The translations under genes and the position numbers were made by a program. A DNA stretch of 64,000 bases from Hemicordylus capensis (lineage: Eukaryota; Chordata; Lepidosauria; Squamata; Cordylidae): positions 2,382,501 through 2,446,500 of the forward strand of contig NC_069669.1 in assembly GCF_027244095.1 (NCBI RefSeq), given 5' to 3'. The first letter of the stretch is position 1. Every line of letters begins with the position of its first letter. The notes beneath the pieces are model-generated. The model was not told the origin of the DNA. It ran no database searches and worked only from the letters and a program-made list of their open reading frames with translations. Of this stretch, positions 14,001 through 28,500 are shown one piece after another.

Positions 14001-16517
14001 TGACTCGGGTCTTTCTGACATTGTGACTTGACAACACAGGAGTGTTCTTGCGAGTGACTCGATATTTGTAATGGGAGAGAAGTTAATACAGGTTGCTATC
14101 TCTGTGAAAGATTCAGGGAGTGCTCAGCTGCTCCCAGGGACGTAGCATTTCCTTTGTTGGTCTTGGAGTAGTGACGGCTTCTTTTCCCATGTTCCTGGAA
14201 ATGAACATAAGGGGCATTTCTACATTGAAATGCATACCAAGAAGCAATTCCCAGTCTGCTGAGGTGTGCATCTTCCAAGAAGGAAGAGTTGAAGATACAT
14301 CGAGAATCTGAAGTGGAGCGGCTGAAGTTGGTTCTAGAGTGATAGATGATTGGTCACCCCATTCACATGATCATGCGTACCTGGGTACAGTTCCTGACCT
14401 GGGTATTCTCAGTCGAAGTGGAATTTTACCTTCAAAACTGATTTTATTGGCTATTAAAAATAGAGAGCTAGTTTACTTGAAAGTTGCAGTTGTCAGCTAA
14501 GTAAAAGTGTTAAACTCTGTCCAAGAAAATTACAAAAGTGAGCTAGTAATCACTTTCTACTCATTCGGAGTGTCTTCTTTGTGATAAAGGGGGACTGCTT
14601 GTGTGCCTCCCTGTACACTTCCCCATTAAACTCCATGCAAAACCCCTTTGATATCTGTTCACAAACACCTGTTGGCAAAGTTCCAGGTATCAAAGCTTCC
14701 ATGGTCTGAGCCTTGTCTTCTCAAGAGCTGCTTTCAAAGTGAGCCACCTCAGGAACGTGGCCCCTCCCGCAAGCTGTGTGACTCACCTGCAGCTAATTCC
14801 ACCCACTGTCTCTCTAGGCACAACTGAAACTGAATATGAAACTGCCCCGTCAAAAGCAAACTCCTAGCCAGACAGAAATCAAACCCTAGAAAAGACTAGC
14901 CCTTACCAACTTAACTTTTCCTTTCCCCCTTGTGTTCTTGTTGGTTTATTTATTTGCTTGCATGCTTGCTTGCTGTCTTCCTTAGAAAGGAAGACAAAAG
15001 TTTGCTGCCTCCCCTGATTTGAGCTTTGTCTTCTCAAGAGCTGCTTTCAAACTCAGCCACCTCAGGCATGTTCGAAAATGAAGTGTAGATTCCTCAGTCC
15101 CAGTTTAGGCAAGGTTTGAGCCTGCCGTATTTCTAGGGCAGATGGAACTTGGGCAGCATGAGACACTACCTCATGACAGCATCTGCCCATAAGGGGTGCT
15201 GTGCTGAAATCTCCCAGGTGCCTGGCACTTCTGGTACCTGGTTGTAACATGGATTTAGTGAGATCTACTAGGTCCAAATGCCCATTTAAAAGTAAATTCC
15301 ACAGACCAGATCAGAACAACCAGAGAAACGCTTGTGTTGAAACGTACTTGGGATCCAACTCCACCTTTGTGATCTTGCTCCAGGATACCTTTGTCACAAG
15401 CATCCGTGTTCCCATATGTGAAAGAGGCACGTGACATACATTTGTCTTCAGTACAATAAATATACTTTGAATCCCTTTTATCTCCTGAGCCAGCTGGTGC
15501 AACGGTGCAATGCTGGGACAGGAAGAGAGTGTAAGTGGACAAATCACAACTAGGACTATATCCCATCACAGCCTGCTCAGGAGTAGCAGAAATGGTTGCT
15601 TTCTGTCGTTCAGGGTGGCTTCCAAGGTTGCTTTATATGATATTCCTAAGAAGTACATTGTTATAAAGTCCCAACGTGTAGGCTGGAAGCGTGCAGCACT
15701 GTACTGGCTGAGGCAAAACTGCTCTGAGTCTGGTCATCACCTGGGAACTCCATGGATGGTGTCCTCCGTTCCATGATAGAAGACTACAACCGCATCCTAC
15801 TGTGAGGGGCACTTTGCTAGTTTTAGATAAGCCATTCTCAGTTTGCCAGCTGTCACTTCTGTCCGCCCTGATGTAGTCCCTTCAAGCAACAGTATGACTG
15901 AAACCTGAATGCATCAGATTACCTGACTTTCTGGTCTATCAAAACCACAGTTCCAAAGGCAGCCATTCCAAAGCACAAATCGACATGCGTTGAAAGACTC
16001 TGCAGCGCCCACTGCAGAAATGCGGCACCTCCCTCTGTGCTGCCAGAAATGTTGCTGCCATGTCAGTTGCACAGAAAGAGAAGACGCAAATAGATCTGTG
16101 TTATAACCAACCGCCCACCTGATTTTTCATACCACCACCTGTCAGTGTTGTACACCAAGGGATCTGAAGTGGATTCTTCATGGGGTTTTGGCACCTATTG
16201 CTAAGCCCATGGAAAACTTGCCTCAGGCCACAGACCCACAGAATCCAGCAATTACTCTCCAACCTTTGGCCACTGGCTGGGGATGATGGGATTTGTAGTC
16301 CAATAACATCGTGGGACACAGGGTTAGAAGCCCCTGTTATAGTGCCCACACAAGAGCTATCCACAAAGGTAACACTCATACTGTGCTTAAAACAGAAACT
16401 GTGTGCCAAGAGAAGCTGAATTCTGGAACTTGTCAGAATCATGCAAGTATTCTGCTAGTGGAGTAAAGGCAGGGGGCAAAGCCATGCAGAGCATTGAAGA
16501 CCCTTATAACGTGTGTG

Positions 16518-16560
<43 letters not shown>

Positions 16561-19500
16561 ACCCCAGCCCATTACAAATCCTGCTCAGCCCTTTTTTGTT
16601 TTATTTGTATCCTCTCTTTTTGCTTCCCCTGTAAAAATGAATGGCTTTGATTAACTTCAGCTGAAGATGTTGCAGTTAAGGGCAAAACCTGGGCCATTAC
16701 CTCTGCCCAGTGCAAGGGAGGGGAGAATACGTTTGCTCAGTTATAGAAGCCCTTGATTTTCTGTAGGAGAGGTTAGATGAGAATAGGGTGGATGGAAGCC
16801 ATAGCGGTCCATGCATCATCCCATCTCCCGCCCACCCCTGGAGGGTCCTTGTCACACTGGATTTTGAGTACTGCATGTTCCAAATCGGCATCCCCGACAG
16901 GAGTGGGAGGCACAGACCTTGGAGGCTCAGTGTGACAAGCGACTCTCCCTGGACTGGCGTTTGTATATCCTTGTTCTAAGAAGATCGCCTCACTGCTATA
17001 GGTGATTAAAAATGTATTTATTATTCCATGTCAATATCACCCTGCCTTCGGGTTCTGGTCCATGGCTTTTGATCTTGTAGAACCCCTAGAGTTGGATTAT
17101 TGCTCTCTCTCTGTCTCAGTCTTGCATGCTCAAGGCTGACATGTGTTGCTGAAAGGCCTTGTCTGACGGATCCTTTTAGGCTCCCCTTAGATGTTGGCAA
17201 CTCTTCTCCGTCACCCTGCCTGTCTGCTGCCTCTGTGTCTTGCTCTTTCTGTCTCTCTGTCCACGCTGGCATCCAGAGTGCCGCAGCTTTCTTTGGTGTC
17301 AGCTGGAGCTTGCGCTGGGCCGTGTGCTGCTGATGCCTGCCTTGTAGGATTCGCATCAAAGCAGAGTGTCTCTTAATGCAGGGCTGCACTGTTAATCGCA
17401 AGCCATGTGCTGCTTCACACAGGACCTTTTTTCTGCAGTGTGTGTGCCGTCAGTTGCGAAAACCACACAAGTGTCTGTTTTGCCACAACTGCAAATGTCC
17501 AGAATCGGCCGTGTGCACTTTGGTTTTCCATACATCCTCAACAGGGGCAAAACAGATACTTGCACGATGATATCTCTATAGATACTTCTTCCCTAACTCT
17601 GACTCTGAATTGGCTTGGATCTGAGACACCAGAGGCACAAGCACCTCCCCCTTTGGCTGTCGGCCACAGAGTTTTCGCTGCCAAAGATGTGCAGCCTGTG
17701 TGGAACGGTGTGATCTGCAGCCACCCTCTTTGGGGGGAAATGCCCTTGGCTGGTGGTGGTGAAAGACCTGTGTGTTCAGTACAGAGAAGAGCTGTTTCGT
17801 GGAGAACCTTTTCAAAGGAATCCTTTTAAGCATGTCAACCAAACGACTCTCAAAGCTGCTGCTTACTTTCCTTTCCTTCCCGCTTCCCCTCTGTTCTTTA
17901 ACTCAGATCTGACAACCAGTTTCCTGAAGCCAGGTCGTCTCCACTTGGAGCGGAATTGGGCAAAAGGAGTGGAACGGCTTAAAGCATAAAGGAGCAGGGG
18001 GAGAATAGGTCTTTTGTGATCACGTGGGGTTGATTCTGGTATAGAATTCTTCTTCACTGGCGTTTCCCCTGGAAGAATTCATATGAAACTCAGAATCCAC
18101 ACAACATTTGGCACACCTGTATTTCCCAATGGAAGGAAAGTCCTATGTTAGAATCAGCCCTGGATATTGTTTCCTTAGCATTCATGAGAATTCTTGAGGG
18201 CAATGTTGAATCTATCACTTACCATCAGCAATGCTTGTTCCCTTCCATGGACAGCTTAGATGAGTTGTGGAAAGAGCCCTCTCTTGTCCTCAGTGGGTTA
18301 AATGGGAATCTAAACCTTCCTGAGTAGAGTCATAACGAAGCTTTTGGGGGAAGGCTGATCTACCCATGGTTCAGTAAGAAGCATTGAATAAAGGGCTTCT
18401 GTTGCTCTGAGTTGCAAAATCATTAGAATTTGTAATTACCTGGTTCAGAATATGAATTTGTGCAACTTGTAATGCTTGAATATATTATGAATCATGAAGA
18501 GAAGGGGCTCCTCCTTCACGACCCCTGGCCACCATTAAATGCTAAATCCTGCAGGAGAAAGGGGAATTAATGGGAAGTGCAGATCAGGGGCAGTAGCAAG
18601 CAGCTTTAGATGCAGAGTGCTCCGTGTTTCCACAGGCTTTGGCTCCTTCCCCACCTCTTCAGGCCTATGACAGGGCAGATATGAGAGAGGATGTAGACAA
18701 ATATTCAGGTTCATGACTGAGGTTCTTCTGTCCCCTTTGCTCCTTTCTTACCAGTTCCTTGCCAGAGGAGAAGAGCAAAACCAGCTCCTCTTTTGAGGCC
18801 TGTCCCAAACCAAGTGAAAAGCAGGACTCCGAGCAAGCAGAGATTGACCCCGAGTACAAGCGCAGCCGTGCCCGGGAGCGCAGGAGAGAAGGCCGCTCCA
18901 AAACGTTTGACTGGGCTGAGTTCCGGCCCATCCAGCAAGCCCTGGCGCAAGAGCGAGCAAACCTGGCCGAGACGTCCAAGGACAGCGCTGTTCCTTTCCC
19001 CAAGGAGCCTGGCACCCCCGATGCAGACCCTGGGGAGCTGGAGCGGGAGCGGGCCCGGCGGAGAGAGGAGAGGCGCAAGCGCTTTGAGAGCCTGGATGCC
19101 CCTGACGGGGGAGGCCCGGAGGATTTCTCCAGGATGGAGGTGGACAGGCTCCCGGGTTTGCCCATCACTTCGGAAACCAAGCCCCAGAGCGTCCATGTGG
19201 AGATAGAGCAGCGGTGGCACCAGGTCGAGACGACCCCTCTGCGAGAGGAGAAGCAAGTCCCCATCGCCCCCTTGCACCTCGCCCCCTCGGAGGACAGCGG
19301 CGAGACAGTCCACAAGCAGCACCTCACCACGCTCCTGGAGAAAGAGGTACAGTGGGGAGGAAGGCTTGGCTGGGTGGGATGGGAGCGGCTGCAGGCCTCC
19401 ATTGGAGTGGGTCTGCTTGCTGCTGATGGGGTTTGCACCAGAATAATTGCCAGCCCAAGGTGAAGAGTAGGGGTGGAGGAAGCTGCTGCTACTACGACTA

Positions 19501-22500
19501 CAATGAACATTTATATACCTCTCTTCAACCAAAGTTCTCAAAGCAGTTTACATCGAAAAATAAATAATACATCAATAAGATGTATTGAGTCCTTTCCCCA
19601 AAGGGCTCACAGTCTAAAAAGAAACAGAAGGAAGACACCAGCAACAGCCACTGGAGGGATGCTGTGCTGGGGTTGGATAGGGCCAGGTGCTCTCCCCCTG
19701 CTAAATATGAGAGAATCGCCACTTTAAAAGGTGTCTCTTGGCTCAGCAAGAGAAACAGTTAGCTATTTTCCTCCTGTTTTCTCTTTTCCTGTGCATAGTT
19801 CTGGCCAACTCCTCTGATAGGGCCTGGATGACGATGCCCCGCCCACTCCTGTACTTCACCAGTTCCATCTCTGTCTAGAGACGGTTGTTATTGACAAGCT
19901 TTTTCTCCTCCCCTCTTTGTAGGATCTGAAACCTGGGTCTCCTGGGTTGAGAGGTGTATGAACATACTGGACAGATGCAGACTCAGTAGTTGTACGAGTC
20001 CATCTGTGTGGCTTGAATGCACTTACCCCTGCCCCTCGGCACCTCTGAATGTACACTAAGTGGATGACGCGTAGCCCGTCTGCCCCTTTCTGTTGCTCTG
20101 GTGGTGCCTACAATGAATAATTCCGCTTGGGGGGTGTGAAAGGACAGGAGAGTGAGACCCCATCTCCTCCATTATCTGGGTACAAGGTTGGAGGTCTTTG
20201 GGAAGAAATCTGAGCCCTCGCCGGTCTTGAGAGTGGCTTTTTACACAACTGAAGCTTGCTTCCAAAACTACTCGAGGCCCCCATAGGATAACCTGGAGTA
20301 TATAGGGAAGAGCCTTGGTTTCGTGTGCTGTAAGCACCTCTCTGGCACAGTGGGAGGGTGGCTGGTCTTTTTGTCATCGGGCACAGTGCTTACTAGAGCA
20401 ACTCTTAGATTGTGCTCGGCCCCCATTGTATGGATAAAGGGGTTGAATCTCCCCATTGTCCGCTACGGGGGAAACTTCACGCAGTATGGTTCCTCTTGGG
20501 CAGCCTGGCATCTTGCACGTTTAGAGCTGTTGATGTAATTGGAGGGTGTCTCTCTGGCCGCCCCCCTTCCCATCCTTTTCTCTGCGGTTGGTCTCACTTG
20601 CAGCTGGAGCAGAGCCAGAAAGCCGCCTCGGAGCTGCTGGAGCAGAACCGTGCCCTGCAGGACCAGCTGAAAGTAGCCTTGGGCCGGGAGCAGAGCGCGC
20701 GAGAAGGCTACGTCCTGCAGGTAGGAAAGCCAAGGAGGAGATCTCCATCTGTTACCGCGACTCACAATTTAATCTGTGGGGCTTCAGTCCAAGGTGCTTG
20801 TGAATATGCCTAGACTGGAAACAGAATGTGAAAACTCCCAGAGAAGGAAGGGTTGAGAGAAGCCTTTGGTATTACCCTCTTCCTGCAAGTACAGGTACAA
20901 AACCAGCTCCTTTTCTGATGCTGGGCGAGAGTCCTGAATATCCTGCCCGCTTCCAGCAAGCCTGCCCTGGGCTGGTAAGAACAAATTGTCACACACAGGA
21001 AGACCCTTGAAGCCATTTTCCTCTTTCTGCAGTCCATCTGCCCAGTACTTCTGGTGCACCAGAGCTGAACAGGGATGTGGTGAATGGACACAGTAAAAGC
21101 AGGAGGGAAACCTCCCCAAGGGCAGTAAAAAGTGGATTGGGTTTTTTGGAAGCTTTCCCAACCTGTTTGGGGCATGTTCTTTAGCAAGGGCACCACAATT
21201 TAAAAATACTAGGATTGCAACTCTTAATCAATTAATCAGATAGATTAATGTATTAAAAGCCCTTTTAATTCAACACATGAAAAAAATTAATTAATATAAG
21301 CATACCAAAGGGGAATGCTGCTTTGAAGCTAGTGTATGTATATGTTGCAGCAGGCATTATGTAAAAACAAGAAAAGCATGTTCAGAACTATTGCTTTAGT
21401 CATATTTATGCAGATCTAATTAATTGCTTGATTCAAATTCATTTGATTGATCAACTAGGATTCCTTTAGAAGACACACACACACAACCCTTCTCTCTGGT
21501 GGAGACATTACTCCAGTTATTATAAATAATGGTCTGAATCCAAAGGTTCTCTTACGTTGATGGAAAGAATTGTTCTGCTAGCAGAAGAGAACCTTTTAGA
21601 TCCGACCAAGGTATCCAATGTATGTAAAACCAGCGTATTCCATCTTAATGTTCTTATTTTGTAGTATCCTCAATTCAGGGGCGTAGCAAGGTTGGAGCAG
21701 GCCCAGAGACAAGATTTTGAAATGCCCCCCTCCCCCTCACGGAAGTAAAATTTTAGGTTTTGTAAATTGTGGATGATGCAAGTCATTTACTGGTACTAGA
21801 GAAAGACATGCTGTTCTGGTAGCTCCCGGTCTTAACACTGACATCAATTCCAGAGGATGAATACAACTGAAGGAAGCCCAGGCCGGTGTGCGGCTGGGGC
21901 AGTCAGGAACATAGGAAGCCGCCATATACTGAACCATAGGTCCACCTAGCTCAGTATTGTCTACACAGACTGGCAGCGGCTTCTCCAAGGTTTCAGGCAG
22001 GAATCTCTCTCAGCTCTATCTTGGAGATGCCGGGGAAGGAACTTGGAGCTTAGATGCTCTTCCCAGAGTGTCTCTATCCCCTGAGGGGAATATCTTGCAG
22101 TGCTCACACATCTAGTCTCCCATCCATATGCAACCAGGGCAGACCCTGCTCTTCCCAAGCTCGGGGGAGGAAATTCTCCCTTCCGTTCCTCCTCCATCAT
22201 GGTCTCTGCGACTCACACAGCTGGGCTCTTCGCACACGTGTGGAGAGCAGATCGGGAACCTTCTAAAACTCTGCCCCTGCTTATCATATTGGGGGCAGCT
22301 CCACCCCCTCTGCACTGCTCCCGGTGTTTCCCTCAGCTCTTCGTTGACCCCCATTGGATCAACATCACAGACATCGAGGTGCCTCCTTGAGCTATAAAGA
22401 ATAAAAAATTGAATCCTACATTTTTAGTCCACCCTGCTGTTCCTTTGTTTTTTATTCTCGCATTCTTTGACTTTCATGATTTCTCCCGTTCTGTTTGAAG

Positions 22501-25500
22501 ATTTTTTTCCCCTCTCCCCCACCCCACCCACCAGTTTCCCCCTCCATTTAATGGGAAGGAGATCTCCTTCCAGCTTGTTCCCTTGGTGCATGGCTAGTGA
22601 AAAGGTTATTTTTAAACACTGCTCTGTATGCCAGGCCAAAATGTTTAGAGCTTCATAAGAGCTTTCCCCTGGACCTTTGCAAAACAGGGTTTGGTTCTTC
22701 CTTGGTTACCTTCCAATCCCATCTCTGGTTCCCAGGCTTAATATTACCAGATCTTCCTATCAGCCCAAGTCCTGCACACTTCCACAGCTTGATCCACACG
22801 CACGTTGGACTGGAGCCCCATCCTGTCTCCTGCAATGTAACCTCTGCTGTTTTTCTCCTGTCTTGAGCTTGATTGCAAGCAGTGCTTCTTGGGCCCCTGG
22901 GATGCTAACAAAAACAGAGCATGATCGTTTTGTCTGTTCTTCTTTTTCCAAGACACCAATTGTCACTTTTGGCTCTTTGGGGGCAGCAGAGGGGTGGCTG
23001 GTCACTCTACTAATCTCTCTTGGGTGTGGATAATATTGCATGGGGTGTGTTCTGGCGTGGAAGCGTGTAATCTGACTTACTGTACCTGAGTGTCACATCT
23101 GTGGGCTGTCCCTGCCAGCAAACACTGGGCAGGAAGATGGTCTAAATTCTCAGGCCGGCCGCTATGCTCCTCTTGCCTCTCTGTTTGTGTCGTCTTCAAG
23201 CCATGTGATTTCTGTCCAACTCTTGCATGATTCTCTGTGAGTTTTTTCTGTGCATGCTACATAGCTTTGGTTTGAATCTATCCAAGGACTACTTGTTTTG
23301 ACTTTTATGTTCTCATCACACCCCTTCTTTCTTCTCCACTTGCCTTGATTTAAAAACACACACACACACACACTTCCCCCTCAGATCTAAACCCTCCACA
23401 TTTTAAACTCATTTACTTTTTTTTTTAAAGCAATGAACAGAAGGTTACAAGGCTCATTTCAAAGTTGTGGCAGAAATAAGATCACAGTGTGGCAGCCATC
23501 TCTTAAATTGAAGGGGGGATAGCTGTTGTGTTGCTTATCTTCATTGTTCGTCTAGGACTTTTATCTGACATTCTGCACTTTTTGGTTGGCAGAGACATCA
23601 AAATCAAACGTATACACAGGTGCACACAACTGAGTACCTACTGTACATATTTAAACTTCCAACTCACCCCATCCCAAAGACTTGGGGCAGGTAAAATAAA
23701 CATAAACCAAAAATCCCAGCAGAACAGAATGAAATTTGATTAAATTCATTACATCCCCCACCTTTTTCCAATTTAGTCTTGAGCCTCAAAGGCCAACCCT
23801 AAACAGGTAGGTCTTCTAGTGCTTCTGTAAGGTGCTCAGATTCTCTTAGTGAATTCTTGACGACCCCTGTTCCTCACAATTTTCACTCCCTTTCAGATCT
23901 TCTACTTGTCCTGTGTCTTTATTTTTCTTGTTTGGTGTTTGCTTTTCCATCTTACTTGTTTTGTTTTGTTCAGTTTGTTTCTTGTAGGCTCTTTTGCATT
24001 AAAGCTTTTTTTATCATTCATGTTGTCTGCTTAAACTGGAAGGAGTTCCCTCTAAAACTGATACCATCCAAAATTGGAGCAGATGGGTTGTGCTCAGACC
24101 AATCCAAGGAGTTGTCCTATGGCCCAACATGACCAGAGGTGTGACACTCAGAACTGGAAGCCAAGAGTGCTACTAATCTCCTCTTTAATCAATCTTTTTT
24201 TCCAAGACTGAGGTGGCCACATCCTCCTCGGGGGCCTGGCAGAGGCTCCATAAAGTCAACCAAGACCTCCAGAGCGAGCTGGAAGCTCAGTGTCAGCGCC
24301 AGGAGCTGATCAATCAGCAGATCCAGTCACTTAAGCGTAGCTATGGGGAAGCAAAGGATGTGATCCGGCATCACGAAGCAGAGATCCAGAGCCTGCAAGC
24401 AAGGCTCAGCAATGCCGCCGCAGAGCTCTCCATCAAAGAGCAAACTCTGGCCAAGCTGAAAAGTGACTTGAAGGCTGAGAAGGAGAAAGCTGAAGAGCAG
24501 ATGGAGGAGTGGCAGCACAGTGAAACAGCGCTGAGCTCCCAGCTGAAAGCCAGTGAGCAGAAGCTCAAGAACGCAGAAGCGCTCCTGCTGGAGAAGACCC
24601 AAGAGCTGAGGGATTTGGAAACACAGCAAGCCTTGCAAAGAGACTATCAGAAAGAAGTGCAGCGGCTGCAGGAGCGGATTGCTGACCTGAGCCAGCAGCT
24701 GAGTGCCAGTGAGCAGTCTCGGATGCTGATGGAAGAGAAGCTGCAGAGGAATTACGAGGCCTTGCTCGAGAGCTGTGAGAAGGAGAAGCAAGTTTTGATC
24801 CAGAGCCTGAAGGAAGTGGAGGATAAGGTCAGCGAGTACGAGGACCAGCTTCAGGATAATGAGCAGCAGATGGAAATCCTACAGAAGGAGAAACTGACTG
24901 CAACGTTTGAAGGCAGTGAAATCGTACACCAGCTGGAAGAGCAACTAGAGATGAAGGAAGCCAGCATCCAGAAGCTCGCTGAGCACATCAAGAGTCTTGA
25001 GGAGGAACGGGATCAGATTAAATGCAGGTTCCAAGAGCTGATGAACCAAGTTGCCGAGTCAGATAATGAGGTTGCCAAGCTGCAAGCCAAGTTGAAAATG
25101 GAGGAGAACAACTATCGCACTCTAGAGCATTCGTGCGGGGAGATGTCAGGCCAGTTTCAGAATTTGCAGAAGATTCTGAGAGAGAAGGAGGAAGAGTTGA
25201 GAGTGGTGAGGGAAACCCACCTGAAAGTGGTTGGGAAGAAGGGTCAGGACTTTGGTGAACCTTTGTTTAAAATGGCTGCTGTGAGTAGCATAGAGGAAGC
25301 AGAAGAAAATCAACAGTCCAAAGATGGCATGTTGAAAATATTGGCTGATGAGACTTTGGCACCATGTGTTGCAAAAGACACACACAATTTGTGTGCTGCA
25401 CTGAAAGTTGATAATGGTCAAGTTGTAGAACCAGGACAACATCTGCAGGTTCAAGGAAGACATCCAGTTTTGGATTGCATGCTCACTGGTGATGATAATA

Positions 25501-28500
25501 ATGATGAAGGCCTCCATAGCAGTCAGAGGCAGATATGTGAACACACAGTGAACATAGATGACTGTAGATCTCTGTCAAAGTCTGTAGACCTTCAAGAGAG
25601 GGAGACTTGTCTGAAGGACTTGGCAAAACCTGATGTAGAAATTCCAGGAGCCAAAAGGCAACGGATACGTTTCTCCAATATTCAGTGTCAAAAATATGTT
25701 CACCCTGATGGATCAGAGAAGACATGGACCAGCAGCACTTCTTCAGATACCAGCCAAGATAGGTCACTTTCTGAAGAGAGCATGTCTTCAGAACCAGCTC
25801 CTTGTTACCCAGCTTCAGGTGATTCCGAGACTTATCTCTCTATCATCCATTCTCTAGAAACTAAACTTTATATCACGGAAGAAAAGCTGAAAGATGTCAC
25901 CATGAAACTTGAAAGCCAACAGGGCCATAATCAAGACACCCTCATAGCACTTCATAACCAGTGGACTGGCACGGAAGCCCAGCTTAGGGAGCAGCTTCAG
26001 AATAGTCTGACTCAAGTCGGCTTGCTGGTTTCACAGCTGGAAAGTGAGAAGCAAGAAAAACTCAAGTTAATAGCAAATCACACCCTCGAGCTGGGAGGAT
26101 TCCAGGGGAGAAATGAACAAGCCTTAACATGCCTAATGCAGTGCAGAGAACAGCTTAGAACTTTGCCCGGATCCGACAGGGAAAGAGAGAGAGAGAGACT
26201 TGGGGATGCCCTGTCTAGTATGAAAACAATCTTATCTAATGCAATTCAGGGCTTACAAAGGACACTTGCTTTGCCTGATCACCAGCCAAGAGAGAGGCTT
26301 ACAGCCCAAACTTTGCATGCAGAAAGCAACTTGATGGAGGAGGAAGGGGAGGGGGAGAAATCTGCCCTCCAACAGCAGCAAGTAGAATTGTCTGAACAAG
26401 ACCATTTAAGGTTGCTTTCCAGAAGGGTGGCTTTTGAAGCCTGCTTGATCAACCAGATAGCAGACTCTTTGAGGGACACAACATCCAAGGTTTCGGTGGT
26501 TCTCAGAGAGATTCATGGCACAGTGGATGCAGTCTTGGTAGAGCCTTCAAATATTTCACAGATGGCAGTGGCTTTGGCTGATGTCTTATCTAAAAAGCTA
26601 GTGTTAGAAGATGAGTTTTGGAGCCAGGTAGAGGAGTTAAGAAAGCACTTGGGTGACAAGGAAGAAAATGGGGGGAGGAAAACGGAGGCTGTGAGTTCCG
26701 TTGTCCCACAGTGCCTCATTCACACTGCTGCAGACACCACTCTAATTAAAGCAGAGCTTGGTTTTGTTGCCCAGAAAATGAGGGAATCCTTTCATCAGAG
26801 GTTAAAAGCCGTAGAAGAAGAGCTCCACAACACCAGAACAGCCCTTCAGCAACACAAATGCATGTTGGAGGAAATCATTAACGCGTACAGGACTTCTGAA
26901 TTTGACAGTGTTATGCAGCAAATTTCCAAAGCCCTTGAAATCCAGGAGGGTGCTTCAGAGAAGGCGTCAATGGCATGGGATGCAAGCCTTGGTGACCGCA
27001 TGTCGGAAGACCACAGCTTGCAGGATCTTAGCAGCCAAGCTCTCGCTGCTGTCCTGGAGGACCTTGCACAGCACCTCAAAGACAGAGCCAATGTCCTGAA
27101 AGAGATATCGGTGGCTTTGCTGTCTCTATCTCCGGAGGAGGCCCTCAGAGATTGCCATAAGCTCCTAAAGATTTCGCATAATTCTCCTTATGAGGCATGT
27201 GTGGGGGATCTGGAACGCTATTCTTCTCTGCTAGTTCAAGATGCAATTATCCAGGCTCAGGTTTGCTATGGGGCCTACAGAGCGCGGTTGGAATACATAA
27301 AGGAGGCGAGGCTGTACAAGGAGTCACTACCCAACATGGATGCTCTGTGTCAGGAGCGTATAAAGGCGGTTACTGCCCTCAGGGAAGAGTATGAAGAATT
27401 GCTCCGAAAGCAGCAGAGTGAATATGCCGAGATGATTGTTGTCCTTGAGAAGGAGAACGCAGACCTTAAAGCCAAAGTGGCTCAGCTTGACAATCAGCGG
27501 AAATTCCTGGAAGAGGAGCAGCATGAGCAGAGCAAGAAGATGTCAGAGCTTCAGGACAGATACGAAGACGAGATCAGAAATGTGGTTGAGCAGTTAAATA
27601 GTACAGAGGACACACTGAAGGCTAAGCAAACTGAAGGGCTCCATCAACTAGATGCTCTTCTCCAGGATAAGCAGAACTTGGAAAAGTACCATGATGAGCA
27701 AATTCAGATGCTAGAGAACACATTCCAAGTCAAGATGAAAGAATTGCAAGTCCTCCACAACGAGGAACTGCTGGTTTTGCAGGAGCGCTACAACCAGAAC
27801 CTGCAGCATTTGCAAGTCTCTTTGGATGAGTACCAAAAGCAGCACACAGAAACCCTGCCCATCATGGCATCTGAAACTGGTGCGGGGGAAGAATGTGCTG
27901 CAGATCAGCTCAACAGGGGGATGCAAGTCTCAGAGAGTGAGAAAAACACCATGCATGGATTAAGAGAGCGCGTTCAAGAGCTGGAGGCCCAGATGGATGT
28001 CATGAGAGATGAGCTGGAGAACAAGCACCTAGAGGGAAATGCATCCACCCTAAGGGAGAAATACCAGAAAGACTTTGAGAATCTTAAGGTTTTCAATGCA
28101 CTTATTTTTTTGTCAAATTGCGTGTGTCAGTCCATCTCATGTCAATGTGGTGATTGCTTTTCATTAGAGCAAGTAGGCATTTAGAAGGCCAGAGGACAGT
28201 GCCAAAAGAGAGATGGAACCAAGCTTATAAATCCTTTCTCACACTTTCCTATGCAGAGCTGCCATGATGGGTGGTGCATTCTTAGTCACGTTCCTTTGGG
28301 ACTAGCCCTTATACACGAAATAGAAATTTCACATTGCAGCATAGGATCAAATAGCCCATCATTTCAGGCCTGACAGAACTTCTTTGAGAGAGTGAAGATA
28401 GACTCCACGAATGGATGCCAGCTTCAACCAATGTTGCTTTTACATTTCTCTAGGCTTCAGATATATTTTCTCAAAGGGGCACTCAAACACCACTGTGCTA

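Larger units (their letters stand above)
13366..18754 (+). other. MPRIP intron, mostly unclassified
   Basis: No coding exon recognised. It holds a direct repeat of about 50 bp (14705-14758 and about 15018-15066), a decayed foldback element near 16239-16335, a CA-rich microsatellite at 16511-16562, and otherwise unique-looking sequence. Minus-strand open frames near 17.0-17.4 kb resemble nothing I know. Confidence 0.7.

Noticed and set aside
15062-15569. Overlapping minus-strand open frames suggestive of a mobile-element protein
   Set aside because: No domain recognised and no flanking element structure apart from a short direct repeat; not enough to name anything.
17021-17401. 126-codon minus-strand open frame in a MPRIP intron
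   Set aside because: Composition looks random, no known domain, no splice or promoter context; likely chance.
24213-28184. A free-standing 1323-codon gene starting at 24213
   Set aside because: The apparent start is a GTG inside TEVATSS. The frame has an acceptor just upstream, matches the MPRIP long isoform and is phase 0 at both ends, so it is an internal exon.
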